From Sulfuriflexus mobilis (GTDB taxonomy: Bacteria > Pseudomonadota > Gammaproteobacteria > AKS1): a DNA stretch of 64,000 bases. Positions 44,755-54,247 of the stretch are shown piece after piece. Made by a program: the position numbers and the translations under genes. The notes under the pieces are model-generated. The model was not told where the DNA came from. It did no database searches and saw only the letters and a list, made by a program, of their open reading frames with translations. The first letter of the stretch is position 1; each line of letters opens with the position of its first letter. The DNA lies in assembly GCF_003967195.1 (NCBI RefSeq), contig NZ_AP018725.1:1178001-1242000 (forward strand), written 5' to 3'.

Positions 44755-44959
44755 GATGAATTTCAATCAGCATTATTGGGTTCGTCTGACTATATCAATT
44801 AAAGGCGGTGGAGTGGGGGCCTTAGTCTGCCCCTTTTACTTTACTAAGAGAGGTTCGCTGCTTTCAGACAGGCCCGGGGTGGCTATGACTCGGCTTTGTT
44901 TTCTCATTCAATATAATCAATAGGTTATGGTTAGCAGAGGTGTCGAGTCGTGTTTATAA

Positions 44960-45118
44960 TAGCCCAAAAAACGGCTAATAAGTATACTATATGCCAACAA
45001 TAGCCTAGAATAAGGATGTTAAAGAGTGGCTCTTGATTTTGTGAAATATAATAATATAATAGTCATATATTAGGCTGTTATATATAAAAATAAACACTTA
45101 TAGACTGTATTGAGGCTA
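44960..45118 (+). promoter_or_regulatory. Four HipB-type operators upstream of hipBA
   Basis: Four sites share a TAGNC-N8-GG-N-T layout: TAGCC-N8-GGCTA (44960-44977), TAGCC-N8-GGATG (45001-45018), TAGTC-N8-GGCTG (45060-45077) and TAGAC-N8-GGCTA (45101-45118). Centres are 41, 59 and 41 bases apart. E. coli HipB binds four TATCC-N8-GGATA sites before hipBA, so the architecture is the same with changed half-sites. The last site ends two bases before the hipB ATG and would cover its ribosome site. Confidence 0.8.
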
Positions 45119-45120
45119 CT

Positions 45121-45453
45121 ATGGACTTTTATTCTCTGTCGGATAAGGCCATAGGGGAAGAGCTGGGTAAACGGATCAAGGCGCTTCGTCTACGGAAGAA
45201 TATCACCCAAACAGAACTGGCGGCGGCAACGACCTTGTCTGTCAACGCCATTAAATCGCTTGAGTCTGGTCGCGGCAAGCTTTCGACACTGACGGCGGTG
45301 TTGAGAGAGTTGGGCGCGCTGGATGACCTGAATAGCTTTATACCCGAAACGTCGATAAGTCCGATTCAGCTGGCCAAAATGCAGGGCAAGGTACGCGAGC
45401 GGGCCTCGGGTGGGCGACTCAAGAATAAACCGCAGGACGGGACTGAATGGTGA
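45121..45453 (+). CDS. hipB: HipB-like antitoxin / repressor
   Basis: 110 residues with an N-terminal helix-turn-helix of the Xre/Cro type (KNITQTELAAATTLSVNAIK, then SLESGRGKLSTL). It is larger than E. coli HipB (88) through a C-terminal Lys/Arg-rich tail. Expected role: bind and neutralise HipA and repress the operon, for which four fitting operator sites lie upstream. It overlaps hipA by 7 bases (ATGGTGA), tying their translation. The fourth operator abuts the start codon, consistent with tight autorepression. Confidence 0.88.
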   Translation: MDFYSLSDKAIGEELGKRIKALRLRKNITQTELAAATTLSVNAIKSLESGRGKLSTLTAVLRELGALDDLNSFIPETSISPIQLAKMQGKVRERASGGRLKNKPQDGTEW

Positions 45454-46757
45454 GGAAGGTTGACACTGCTTTAGTGAAACTATGGGGTGATACCGTTGGC
45501 GCAGTATCCTGGCTGGATGATCGTGCCTACGGTATTTTTGAATACGATCGGGACTTTCTGAAGAAAGGCCTTGATGTTTCACCCATTCACATGGGCCTGG
45601 ACGATGCCCGTAACACGAATGGCACGTTCTCATTCCCCTCCCTGAATAAAGATACCTTTCTGGGCTTGCCCGGGATGCTGGCAGATGCACTGCCAGATAA
45701 ATTTGGCAACAGCATTATTGATGCCTGGTTGGCACGTAATGGTCGCGATGCTTCTGATTTTAGTCCGGTAGAACGGCTTTGTTATACCGGCAAGCGAGGT
45801 ATGGGCGCCCTGGAATTTTCACCCGCAATGATGGAAGAGTACGACGCCTCAGTACCCGTTGAAATATCTTCGCTGGTTGAGCTTGCGCAGAATATTATGC
45901 ATGAGCGTAAGACGCTTGACACCAGACTGGGCGAATCTGAGAAAGATAACGCCGATGCAATTTTGGATATATTGAGAGTCGGTACCTCAGCAGGTGGAGC
46001 GAGAGCCAAGGCCGTTATTGCCATGGACGACAAAGGCAACGTGATATCGGGTCAGACAGAAGTCCCTGCTGGCTACGATTATTGGATATTGAAGTTCGAT
46101 GGGGTTACCGATCTGGAGTTGGGTGAATCCAGGGGCCATGGCCGTATTGAGTACGCCTACCACCTGATGGCGAAAGCTGCCGGGATTAACATGACAGAAT
46201 GTCGACTATTGGAAGAGAATGGTCGGGCGCATTTTGTCACAAAACGTTTTGATCGCGTTAATGGTAAAAAGCTGCATATGCAAACATTATGTGGTCTTGC
46301 ACACTATGATTTTAACATGGCCGGTGTTTACAGCTATGAGCAGGTTTTTACAGTGATGCGAAAATTACGCATGAGTAAGGCGGAAGCGGCTGAGCAATAT
46401 AGACGCATGTTGTTCAATATTATTGCACGTGATCTGGATGACCATACAAAGAATATTGCTTTCCTGATGGGCCCCGACGGCAAGTGGAGATTATCACCGG
46501 CCTATGATGTTATTTATTCACACAATCCTGCCGGCAAATGGACCCATCAACACCAAATGACGGTAAACGGAAAACGTGACCATTTCAGCAGACAAGACCT
46601 GGTGGCGGTTGGGGAGTCTATTAGCTTAGCCAGACCAGAAGTCATTATTAATGACGTCATCAGCGCCGTTGAAAAATGGCCGGAATATGCAGACAAAGCC
46701 GGTGTTAACAAAAAAATTGTCTCGGATATCAGCAAACATCAACGTATTAAGCTATGA
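45447..46757 (+). CDS. hipA: HipA-like Ser/Thr kinase toxin
   Basis: 436 residues, near E. coli HipA (440). It has the N-terminal HipA subdomain with YGIFEYDRDFL and HMGLD, the P-loop-like GTSAGGARAKAVI (about residue 180) whose Ser is the autophosphorylation site in the family, the catalytic loop RDLDDHTKNIAF (about 330) and the metal-binding Asp in SPAYDVIYS. In E. coli the kinase phosphorylates glutamyl-tRNA synthetase and induces dormancy; the target here is not known. All catalytic residues appear intact. A bidirectional terminator follows. Confidence 0.92.
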   Translation: MVRKVDTALVKLWGDTVGAVSWLDDRAYGIFEYDRDFLKKGLDVSPIHMGLDDARNTNGTFSFPSLNKDTFLGLPGMLADALPDKFGNSIIDAWLARNGRDASDFSPVERLCYTGKRGMGALEFSPAMMEEYDASVPVEISSLVELAQNIMHERKTLDTRLGESEKDNADAILDILRVGTSAGGARAKAVIAMDDKGNVISGQTEVPAGYDYWILKFDGVTDLELGESRGHGRIEYAYHLMAKAAGINMTECRLLEENGRAHFVTKRFDRVNGKKLHMQTLCGLAHYDFNMAGVYSYEQVFTVMRKLRMSKAEAAEQYRRMLFNIIARDLDDHTKNIAFLMGPDGKWRLSPAYDVIYSHNPAGKWTHQHQMTVNGKRDHFSRQDLVAVGESISLARPEVIINDVISAVEKWPEYADKAGVNKKIVSDISKHQRIKL

Positions 46758-46796
46758 CTGTGAGTCATAGGGTTTTAGCTACGAGTTTGCGGGCAT

Positions 46797-46836
46797 AAAA
46801 AACAGGGCCAGGATATGAAGTCTGGCCCTGTTTTTT
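46797..46836. terminator. Bidirectional Rho-independent terminator
   Basis: AAAAAACAGGGCCA (46797-46810) pairs perfectly with TGGCCCTGTTTTTT (46823-46836). A runs on one side and T runs on the other let it end both hipBA and the minus-strand gene that stops at 46860. Confidence 0.92.
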
Positions 46837-46859
46837 AGGTGCAATCTAAATGAAAAGGC

Positions 46860-47105
46860 TTAGGCCTTCTTGCGCGGGGCGTAGGTCGAGCCACCCTTGC
46901 CGGTGCGTGAATTAAGGTCTTCGGCAAAGGCCTCGGCATGTGCAGTAACCGTCTTCATGGTGCCAGGTTTTTTACCCTCAATTCTTGCAGTGCCTTGTCC
47001 CACCACGTAGAGATGCCAGTTATCACCGGTCATGCCCTCCGGGGCCGTGGTCTTCTCAACCGAGATCACGCGGTACTTCAGTCTGTTTATTGCATGTTCC
47101 GCCAT
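46860..47105 (-). CDS. Small conserved-looking basic protein, unknown
   Basis: 81 residues, Lys/Arg-rich, no signal peptide. The text NWHLYVVGQGTARIEGKKPG, then TMKTVTAHAEAFAEDLNSR, looks like a folded beta-then-helix domain of the type found in many gammaproteobacteria without a name. Its ATG lies 3 bases after the stop of rhlE, so it is translated as the second gene of that unit; an RNA-related role is possible from position and charge. The terminator at 46797-46836 ends the unit. Confidence 0.7.
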   Translation of the reverse strand: MAEHAINRLKYRVISVEKTTAPEGMTGDNWHLYVVGQGTARIEGKKPGTMKTVTAHAEAFAEDLNSRTGKGGSTYAPRKKA

Positions 47106-47108
47106 AAT

Positions 47109-48413
47109 TTAACGTCCTCTTTGTTGGCTTTGTCCTGCATTACCTTTTGAACGGTTGTTTTGGGCAGCACGCGCTGACGGTTGTCCGCCCCGGCGTTGCG
47201 ATGATGCCGGCTTGCGCGGGCTTCGCTTTGTATTGCCGCCACGCCCATTGTTAATCGGTTCGGCCTTGATGGAAGGATCGGGCTCATAACCTTCAAATGT
47301 TACACTGGGAATGTCGCGTTTAATAAGGCGTTCGATGTCCTTCAGCAATTTCAGTTCATCGACACACACCAATGACATGGCCTCACCTTCGTTGCCGGCA
47401 CGTCCGGTACGGCCAATGCGGTGCACATAATCTTCGGCAACGTTTGGTAACTCGTAGTTCACGACATGTGGTAGCTGGTCAATGTCGATGCCACGCGCGG
47501 CGATATCGGTTGCCACCAGTACACGGACCTTGCTGGCCTTAAAATCGGCCAGTGCCCGGGTGCGCGCACCCTGGCTCTTGTTGCCATGGATTGCGGCTGC
47601 GGTAATGCCGTCGGTAATCAGCTGTTCAGCTAAACGGTTCGCGGCATGCTTGGTGCGAGTGAAGACCAGTACCTGTTTCCAGTCGTTGCCACCAATCAGG
47701 GCGGAGAGCAGTTCGCGTTTACGTTTTTTGTCTACCGGATGCACAACCTGCGTGACGCTTTCTGCCGTGGTGTTTTCTCGTGCAACTTCAACCAGTGCCG
47801 GTGACTTTAACAAGTCATTGGCCAGTGCCTTGATCTCATTCGAGAAGGTGGCCGAGAATAATAATGTCTGACGATTTTTGGGTATCAGTGCGAGGACCTT
47901 GCGGATGTCGCGAATAAAGCCCATGTCGAGCATACGGTCGGCTTCGTCCAGGACCAGAATATCGATCTGTGAGAGATCGACCGAGCGCTGACCAACGTGG
48001 TCGAGCAATCTGCCTGGGGTAGCGACAAGAATGTCGACGCCTTTAATGAGTTTCTGTTTTTGCGGGTTGATACTGACACCGCCAAAAACTACGGTGGATT
48101 TCAACGGCAGGTGTTTGCCATAAGTCTGCACACTTTCGTGAACCTGTGCGGCCAGTTCACGGGTTGGGGTCAGCACCAGGGCGCGGATCGGGCGACGGCC
48201 TTTTTCCGGTTTGGCAGATTCCATCAATCTTTGTAACAGCGGCAGGGTGAAACCGGCGGTTTTACCGGTGCCTGTTTGTGCGGCGCCCATAATGTCCCGG
48301 CCTTCGAGGACGAGAGGGATTGCCTGCAACTGGATGGGTGAGGGAGCGCTATAACCTTTATCGGATACAGCACGGAGTAATTCGGCCATGAGGCCGAGGG
48401 ATTCAAATGACAT
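47109..48413 (-). CDS. rhlE: DEAD-box RNA helicase RhlE-like
   Basis: About 434 residues from ATG 48413 (MSFESLGL), preceded by GGAG; an upstream in-frame start would add 11 unlikely residues. DEAD-box motifs: Q motif [23 protein letters not shown] (I), TPTRELAAQ (Ia), [13 protein letters not shown] (II), FSATF (III), [12 protein letters not shown] (V) and [10 protein letters not shown] (VI). The Arg/Gly/Ser/Gln-rich tail is typical of RhlE. It remodels RNA in ribosome assembly or decay. An inverted repeat (AGGTGCA-N8-TGCACCT, 48528-48549) lies upstream. It is co-translated with the small gene downstream. Confidence 0.93.
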   Translation of the reverse strand: MSFESLGLMAELLRAVSDKGYSAPSPIQLQAIPLVLEGRDIMGAAQTGTGKTAGFTLPLLQRLMESAKPEKGRRPIRALVLTPTRELAAQVHESVQTYGKHLPLKSTVVFGGVSINPQKQKLIKGVDILVATPGRLLDHVGQRSVDLSQIDILVLDEADRMLDMGFIRDIRKVLALIPKNRQTLLFSATFSNEIKALANDLLKSPALVEVARENTTAESVTQVVHPVDKKRKRELLSALIGGNDWKQVLVFTRTKHAANRLAEQLITDGITAAAIHGNKSQGARTRALADFKASKVRVLVATDIAARGIDIDQLPHVVNYELPNVAEDYVHRIGRTGRAGNEGEAMSLVCVDELKLLKDIERLIKRDIPSVTFEGYEPDPSIKAEPINNGRGGNTKRSPRKPASSQRRGGQPSARAAQNNRSKGNAGQSQQRGR

Positions 48414-48527
48414 GCTAGGATGTTCTCCAGGGATCGGCCTACCCAATACAAATGGTCTGGGACGGTCTAGGCGGAAACTTACTTGTGTGTTTCGGGGCGA
48501 ATCGGGAAGGATTGCCGCTTTGAAATG

Positions 48528-48549
48528 AGGTGCAGACCGAAGTGCACCT
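48528..48549. promoter_or_regulatory. Inverted repeat upstream of rhlE
   Basis: AGGTGCA (48528-48534) and TGCACCT (48543-48549) with an 8-base spacer lie 115 bases before the rhlE start; a further GGTGCA follows at about 48559. It could be an operator or part of a leader hairpin. Confidence 0.35.
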
Positions 48550-48631
48550 GAGCAAGAGGGTGCATTATAGCAGAAATTTTACTAAAAAAGCATATTAATC
48601 ACAGCGGCCAATTGAAGCGGTTCACGTGTAA

Positions 48632-49291
48632 CTAGCGAAGGCCGGTTAGGCCCTGAATAAGAACCATAATGCTGTCTATGACAGGGCCGATGGCCTGCCA
48701 GAGAATGCCGCTCACCAGTAACGCCAGCAGGATAAACATGCCGTAGGGCTCCACCCGGCTGAGGGCACTGGCCATGCGCGGCGGCAGCAGGCTGGTGGCG
48801 ACCCGGCCGCCGTCGGTGGGCGGGATCGGCACGAGGTTGAAGACCATGAGCACGGTATTGATGAGGATGCCGAACAGGCCCATATAGATGAATGGCTGAC
48901 TGATGAAGCCGAGGTCGGTCGGTAGCAGGCTGGCGATCTTCGCCACCAGTCCCCAGCCGATGGCCATAAGCAAATTGGCGCCGGGCCCGGCGGCCGCCAC
49001 CAGGGCGATGTCGCGCTTCGGGTGGCGCAGGTTGCGCCAGTTAATCGGCACGGGCTTGGCCCAGCCAAAGGCAAAGCCAACGGTAAAGATCAGCAGCGCC
49101 GGCACGAGAATGGTACCGATGGGGTCGATATGTTTGAGTGGGTTGAGGGTCAGGCGGCCCACCATGTAGGCGGTGCTGTCGCCGAGGCGGTAGGCCACCC
49201 AGCCATGTGCGACTTCATGCACGACGATGGCAAACAGGGTCGGCAGAATGGCGATGGCGAGTAACTGGTAGGTAGTGAGTTCGGTAAACAT
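48632..49291 (-). CDS. Site-2 protease (M50) family membrane metalloprotease
   Basis: About 219 residues from ATG 49291; the longer frame to 49402 would add a hydrophilic leader unlike the family. Membrane segments surround HEVAHGW (HExxH zinc site) and the second motif NLVPIPPTDGGR supplying the third ligand. The compact form, without PDZ or other added domains, fits the minimal YwhC-like S2P group. It cuts membrane proteins within the bilayer; its substrate is unknown. No sigma or anti-sigma gene is adjacent. Confidence 0.88.
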   Translation of the reverse strand: MFTELTTYQLLAIAILPTLFAIVVHEVAHGWVAYRLGDSTAYMVGRLTLNPLKHIDPIGTILVPALLIFTVGFAFGWAKPVPINWRNLRHPKRDIALVAAAGPGANLLMAIGWGLVAKIASLLPTDLGFISQPFIYMGLFGILINTVLMVFNLVPIPPTDGGRVATSLLPPRMASALSRVEPYGMFILLALLVSGILWQAIGPVIDSIMVLIQGLTGLR

Positions 49292-49501
49292 AATGGGCCA
49301 AGTATACCAGCCTGGCGGGTGATTGAGGTATTTCAGCCCGTCATAGAAAAACGCCGCTGCTAGGGGCGATTTAGCCCTCTCTATATAATAGAGACTCAGC
49401 ATTCACTCGGCACCTTGCCGGGCGGCGCCCAGCGATAACAGGCCAGTCATGCTAAAATATTATCTTTGAGAACTAACCATTCTCCAACCAAGCTATTTGA
49501 C

Positions 49502-51136
49502 ATGTTACGACTCACTGACATTAAATTACCCTTGCGGCACAGCGATGCGGACCTGTCGACGGCCATTGTTAACAAGCTGGCGATTCAGGCGGGGGACTTA
49601 CTCGGCTTTACGGTCTTTAAACGCAGTTATGATGCCCGCAAAAAATCCAATATCCTGCTGGTTTATCAGCTGGACGTGGTGCTGACTGATACCGCCGAAA
49701 AAGATGTTTTGGAAAGATTTTCCCTGCAAGCCTTTGTTAAGCCTAGTCCCGATACCTCTTATCACTTTGTTGCCAGGGCATCGGCCGATTTCCCAACAGG
49801 TGATCAGCAGCGGCCCATCATCATAGGTTTTGGCCCGGCTGGCATATTGGCGGCACTAGTGCTGGCACAGATGGGCCTGATGCCGATTGTGCTGGAACGC
49901 GGGAAAGACGTCAGACAACGCACTAAAGATACCTGGGGTCTTTGGCGAGAGGGAAAATTGAACACCGAGTCGAACGTACAGTTTGGTGAAGGTGGTGCCG
50001 GTACCTTCTCAGATGGCAAGTTGTATAGTCAGGTGAAGGACAAACGTCATCTGGGCCGTAAGGTGTTAACCGAGTTTGTGAAGGCCGGTGCACCGGAAGA
50101 GATATTAACAGTCAGCAAACCGCACATCGGCACGTTTAAACTGGTGAAGATGGTAGAGAACATGCGCGCCGAGATCATCCGTCTGGGCGGAGAGATCCGT
50201 TTTGCGCACAAGGTTGAAAGCATTCAGCGTGAAGAGACGGGTGATGGCCAGGGGCAAATCACCGGCCTGACCTTGAGTACGGGCGAAAGCCTGCCTTGTC
50301 GTCATATAATCCTGGCTATCGGTCACAGCGCCCGCGATACCTTTCAGATGTTGCTCGATCAAGGTGTTTATATTGAGGCCAAGCCATTTTCGATTGGTTT
50401 TCGCATAGAACACCCGCAATCAGTGATCGACCAGGCTCGTTTTGGTGAGCAGGCCGGAAACCCGATTTTAGGTGCGGCGGATTATAAACTGGTGCATCAC
50501 TGTGCCAATGGCCGTAGTGTTTATAGTTTTTGTATGTGCCCGGGTGGCACCGTCGTCGCCGCGACCTCGGAAACGGGGCGTGTGGTTACCAATGGTATGT
50601 CGCAATATTCGCGTCATGAACGCAATGCCAACGCGGCGATTGTGGTTGGCATTGAACCGCAGAAGGACTACCCTGGACATGTGTTCGCCGGTATTGATCT
50701 GCAACGTAAACTGGAGACATTGGCCTATGAATTAGGCGGCAGCAATTACAAGGCCCCGGCGCAGTTGGTGGGGGATTTCTTGCAGGGTAAACCTTCCACA
50801 AAATTGGCCAGTGTGATCCCTTCATATCAGCCAGGGGTTACCTTGGGGGATTTATCCAAAGCATTACCGCCGTTTGCCGTTGCCGCGATCCGCGAGGCCA
50901 TCCCCGCCTTTGATAAAAAAATAAAGGGCTTTGCGATGGCGGATGCGATTTTGACCGGGGTTGAGACCCGGACATCGTCACCCATTTGCCTTAAACGCGG
51001 CAAAGATTTCCAAAGCATCAACACCCGTGGTTTATACCCAGCCGGTGAGGGTGCCGGTTATGCGGGTGGCATCTTGTCGGCGGCTATTGATGGTATTAAG
51101 GTCGCCGAGGCCCTGGCCGTGGATATTTTAAACTAA
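49502..51136 (+). CDS. FAD-dependent oxidoreductase (COG2509-like)
   Basis: About 544 residues from ATG 49502. An N-terminal domain of about 90 residues precedes the FAD-binding core: IIGFGPAGILAALVL (GxGxxG type), GEGGAGTFSDGKLYSQVK, ILAIGHSARDTF, CPGGTVVAATSE and a final GEGAGYAGGILSAAIDGIK. These mark the large, widely conserved uncharacterised FAD dehydrogenases. Cytoplasmic; substrate unknown. No ribosome site is obvious. It is followed 42 bases later by a DUF5062 gene. Confidence 0.88.
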   Translation: MLRLTDIKLPLRHSDADLSTAIVNKLAIQAGDLLGFTVFKRSYDARKKSNILLVYQLDVVLTDTAEKDVLERFSLQAFVKPSPDTSYHFVARASADFPTGDQQRPIIIGFGPAGILAALVLAQMGLMPIVLERGKDVRQRTKDTWGLWREGKLNTESNVQFGEGGAGTFSDGKLYSQVKDKRHLGRKVLTEFVKAGAPEEILTVSKPHIGTFKLVKMVENMRAEIIRLGGEIRFAHKVESIQREETGDGQGQITGLTLSTGESLPCRHIILAIGHSARDTFQMLLDQGVYIEAKPFSIGFRIEHPQSVIDQARFGEQAGNPILGAADYKLVHHCANGRSVYSFCMCPGGTVVAATSETGRVVTNGMSQYSRHERNANAAIVVGIEPQKDYPGHVFAGIDLQRKLETLAYELGGSNYKAPAQLVGDFLQGKPSTKLASVIPSYQPGVTLGDLSKALPPFAVAAIREAIPAFDKKIKGFAMADAILTGVETRTSSPICLKRGKDFQSINTRGLYPAGEGAGYAGGILSAAIDGIKVAEALAVDILN

Positions 51137-51178
51137 GCAATCTCAATAGTAAGTTCGATACAAGGAAATTTTTCACTG

Positions 51179-51439
51179 ATGAAAAAACTCAAGCACGAAG
51201 CTGAACTGGTGAAGGAGGCGATTCGCGCCGGAGTAAAGTACGGTGAGGGGCGCGGGGTAGTGGAGTTCGAGCCGACAGACTCGGCGACGGTCAAGATCGA
51301 ATATATTTACCGCTTGCTGGTCCATGACAAACTGATCCAGCCCCTGCCGCAGGATCAGGTTTCGCAGCAATCTATGCGTCATCGCCTGGCGATCTGGGCG
51401 TCGAAGCAATTGCCGAAGGGCCACCCCTTGTTAAAGTAG
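51179..51439 (+). CDS. DUF5062 family protein
   Basis: 86 residues. The text MKKLKHEAELVKEAIRAGVK, then VKIEYIYRLLVHDKLIQPLP and QLPKGHPLLK, matches DUF5062, a small helical family known mainly from Vibrio and related gammaproteobacteria with no assigned function. ACAAGGAAA lies upstream of ATG 51179. It follows the FAD oxidoreductase gene in the same direction and may share its transcript. Confidence 0.85.
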   Translation: MKKLKHEAELVKEAIRAGVKYGEGRGVVEFEPTDSATVKIEYIYRLLVHDKLIQPLPQDQVSQQSMRHRLAIWASKQLPKGHPLLK

Positions 51440-51492
51440 GGCGGGATGAAGGCAATGCTGCCCGATATAAAAAAACGTAAGGGGGACAAATA

Positions 51493-52029
51493 TCAGCTGC
51501 CAGGAGACTCTATTTTATCGTCAGTGTTGAGTATTTCTATCGCATCACCAAGCGTCAATGTGCCGCTGCTTACGACGCGAATACATACGCCGCTATTTCT
51601 GGCCAGGGCTCGGCACAGGCCTTTGCCTTCGACTTTTTCTATATAGCCACAGGGTGGGCGGGGCTTATGGTAACTGAATATGGCCGTGCCGATACGGAAG
51701 GTCTTGCCCTGCAGTTGTTTGGTTTTAATCCCGTCAATGACCAGGTTGCGACGATGACCGCCGTTGTCCAGCTTGGCCTGTAAGCTGGCCTGTTGGCCTT
51801 TTTTGGCTTTGTTTATATCGGATTCTGTGATCAGGCTAACCTGACAGGCATCGATGGATTTCCAGAACCCCCTTGCTTCACAGTAGCGATCACCTTGCAG
51901 CCCGGTGTCGCGTATAGCCTGTATGGTCTTGACGGCTTGCATGGGCTTGCCGGCCGATGCGGTGATAAAGATCGCTTTCAGACGGAGCGGTTCACGACGG
52001 CGTAGTGCTAAAAATGGCCATTTAAACAT
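51493..52029 (-). CDS. MOSC domain protein
   Basis: About 178 residues from ATG 52029; an earlier in-frame start at 52119 would add a Cys/Ser-rich leader that does not look like a signal peptide. The MOSC pattern is visible: GLQGDRYCEARGFW near the start, VSLITESDI, GGHRRNLVIDGIK, IGTAIFSYHKPRPPCGYIEK with the conserved Cys, and GVCIRVVSSGTLTLGD. MOSC domains handle sulfur for molybdenum cofactor or reduce N-hydroxylated substrates. It is divergent from the formaldehyde operon. Confidence 0.87.
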   Translation of the reverse strand: MFKWPFLALRRREPLRLKAIFITASAGKPMQAVKTIQAIRDTGLQGDRYCEARGFWKSIDACQVSLITESDINKAKKGQQASLQAKLDNGGHRRNLVIDGIKTKQLQGKTFRIGTAIFSYHKPRPPCGYIEKVEGKGLCRALARNSGVCIRVVSSGTLTLGDAIEILNTDDKIESPGS

Positions 52030-52263
52030 TATATTGGTGTGTTCGTCATATGAGGGCTGTTTTGTACTGTGCTTATTCTGGCTGTTTCCCGTGCAGCGAA
52101 TACAGTATAGGAAAAACATGCAGGTGGCGTATAGTATTCATTTTAAATACAATCCTGATGTAATGAACGACGTTAATTATTGCTCAAAGGTTGAGCCGGA
52201 GTGGTAATTAAGGACGAATCTATGCATTACTGATTCGGCTATAAATACCAAGAGAGAAATGAT

Positions 52264-53373
52264 ATGAAAGCAAGAGCCGCTGTTGCCTGGGCGTCTAAAA
52301 AGCCCCTTGAAATTGAAGAAGTTGACGTCATGGGCCCAAAACGAGGTGAGGTCTTATTGAAAGTTGTCGCCTCAGGTGTTTGTCACACCGATGCTTTTAC
52401 GCTTTCTGGTAATGACCCGGAAGGCGTTTTTCCCTCTATCCTCGGTCATGAAGGTGGCTGTAAAGTTGTCGAGCTTGGTGCTGGTGTCAAGGACCTGAAG
52501 GTAGGCGATCATGTCATTCCCTTATATATTCCTGAATGTGGCGAATGCGAATACTGTAAATCGACTAAAACCAACCTGTGTCAATCAATCGCCTCGACTG
52601 TCTGGACGGGTTATATGCCAGATGGCACCAGACGTTTTTCTAAAAATGGTAAAGATATTTTCCATTATATGGGCTGCTCGACTTTTTCTGAATATACTGT
52701 TGTTCCGGAAATTGCCCTGGCAAAAATCAATAAAGCGGCACCTCTCGACAAAGTCTGCCTACTAGGCTGCGGGGTCACTACAGGTATTGGTGCGGTACTT
52801 AATACAGCTAAGGTCGAGCCGGGCTCAAGCATTGCGGTATTTGGCCTCGGTGGTATCGGCTTGTCCTGTGTTCAGGGTGCCGTCATGGCGGGTGCTGAGC
52901 GTATTATTGGGATTGATATTAACCCTGATAAGTTCGAGTTTGCCCGGCAATTGGGTGCAACGGATTTTGTTAATCCAAATGATATTGAGGGTTCATTTGT
53001 TGAATACATGCAAGACACCTACAACGGGGGGCCGGATTATTCATTTGAGTGTATTGGCAACACACATGTTATGCGTGATGCCCTGGAATGCACGCACATG
53101 GGCTGGGGTGTTTCTACTGTAATTGGCGTGGCGGGCGCAGGTCAAACCATTGAAACCCGGCCGTTTAACCTGGTAGTTGGTCGTACCTGGAAAGGCACTG
53201 CTTTTGGTGGAGTCAAGGGCAGAACCGAGTTGCCGGGTTATGTTGATCGCTATATGGCTGGAGAAATTGAAATCGACAGTCTGGTTACACACACTATGCC
53301 TCTCGAAGATATCAACAGGGCCTTTGACCTGATGCATAGCGGCGAGAGCATACGCTCCGTCATTATGTTTTAA
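52264..53373 (+). CDS. frmA: S-(hydroxymethyl)glutathione dehydrogenase (class III alcohol dehydrogenase)
   Basis: 369 residues. Zinc-site motifs are [12 protein letters not shown] and GHEGG (catalytic zinc), [15 protein letters not shown] (structural zinc), [20 protein letters not shown], and the Rossmann [12 protein letters not shown] for [17 protein letters not shown] is a class III signature. It oxidises the adduct of formaldehyde with glutathione to S-formylglutathione in the cytoplasm. The next gene, 7 bases on, makes the enzyme that hydrolyses the product. No FrmR-type repressor is adjacent. Confidence 0.97.
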   Translation: MKARAAVAWASKKPLEIEEVDVMGPKRGEVLLKVVASGVCHTDAFTLSGNDPEGVFPSILGHEGGCKVVELGAGVKDLKVGDHVIPLYIPECGECEYCKSTKTNLCQSIASTVWTGYMPDGTRRFSKNGKDIFHYMGCSTFSEYTVVPEIALAKINKAAPLDKVCLLGCGVTTGIGAVLNTAKVEPGSSIAVFGLGGIGLSCVQGAVMAGAERIIGIDINPDKFEFARQLGATDFVNPNDIEGSFVEYMQDTYNGGPDYSFECIGNTHVMRDALECTHMGWGVSTVIGVAGAGQTIETRPFNLVVGRTWKGTAFGGVKGRTELPGYVDRYMAGEIEIDSLVTHTMPLEDINRAFDLMHSGESIRSVIMF

Positions 53374-53380
53374 GGGTGAG

Positions 53381-54247
53381 ATGTCGATGACAATGCAGCG
53401 CATTGAAAGTGTCAAGGAGTTTGGTGGTTACCTGAACCGATATATACACGAGTCTGAGGTATGCCATTGTGAAATGACTTTTTCGGTATATTTACCGCCG
53501 CAGGCAGAAACTGACAATGTACCTGCCTTATACTGGCTATCAGGCCTGACCTGTACCGATGAGAATGCGCGTATCAAGGCGGGTGCTCAACGCTATGCTG
53601 CTGAACAGGGTATCGCTTTGATTTTCCCTGATACCAGTCCACGGGGTGACGAGGTTGCCGATGATGAACAGCGTTATGATCTCGGTAAAGGTGCAGGCTT
53701 CTATGTGAATGCTACGCAGGCCCCATGGGCAAGGCATTACCACATGTACGATTATGTAACAAAAGAGTTGCCTGCTTTGCTGGAGCTGAATTTGCCGCTC
53801 ATCCCTAATGTTAAATCGATCTCCGGTCACTCTATGGGAGGGCATGGGGCATTGATCTGTGCACTTAAAAATCCGGCAAGCTATAAATCTGTTTCAGCCT
53901 TCTCACCAATTTGTAATCCTGTTAACGGTGCTTGGGGAAAGGGTTGCTTTACTGCATATTTAGGTGATGATACAAATACCTGGAAGGCCTATGATGCTAC
54001 TGTTTTGGTGGAAATGGGTGCGCGGGTTTCGGATATCCTGATTGATCAGGGTACGGCCGATGAGTTTTATCATGAAAAGCAACTGCTTCCGGAAAACTTT
54101 CAAGCAGTATGTGAAAAGGCAGGGCAGGCGGTAACAATACGTATGCAGGATGGTTATGATCATAGTTACCATTTTATTGCTACCTTTATTGGTGAGCATA
54201 TTGCTTATCATGCAAAGGCATTGGCAGTGTGGAGGTTAGTAGGGTGA
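53381..54247 (+). CDS. frmB: S-formylglutathione hydrolase
   Basis: 288 residues, the usual length. Esterase signatures: YWLSGLTCTDENA, then GHSMGGHGAL with the Ser nucleophile (about residue 150), SFSPICNPVNGAWGKG, and IDQGTADEFY and DGYDHSYHFI with acid and His. It releases formate and glutathione, completing formaldehyde detoxification with FrmA. The stop overlaps the next start as GTGA, so the HNH gene is coupled to this operon. Confidence 0.96.
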   Translation: MSMTMQRIESVKEFGGYLNRYIHESEVCHCEMTFSVYLPPQAETDNVPALYWLSGLTCTDENARIKAGAQRYAAEQGIALIFPDTSPRGDEVADDEQRYDLGKGAGFYVNATQAPWARHYHMYDYVTKELPALLELNLPLIPNVKSISGHSMGGHGALICALKNPASYKSVSAFSPICNPVNGAWGKGCFTAYLGDDTNTWKAYDATVLVEMGARVSDILIDQGTADEFYHEKQLLPENFQAVCEKAGQAVTIRMQDGYDHSYHFIATFIGEHIAYHAKALAVWRLVG

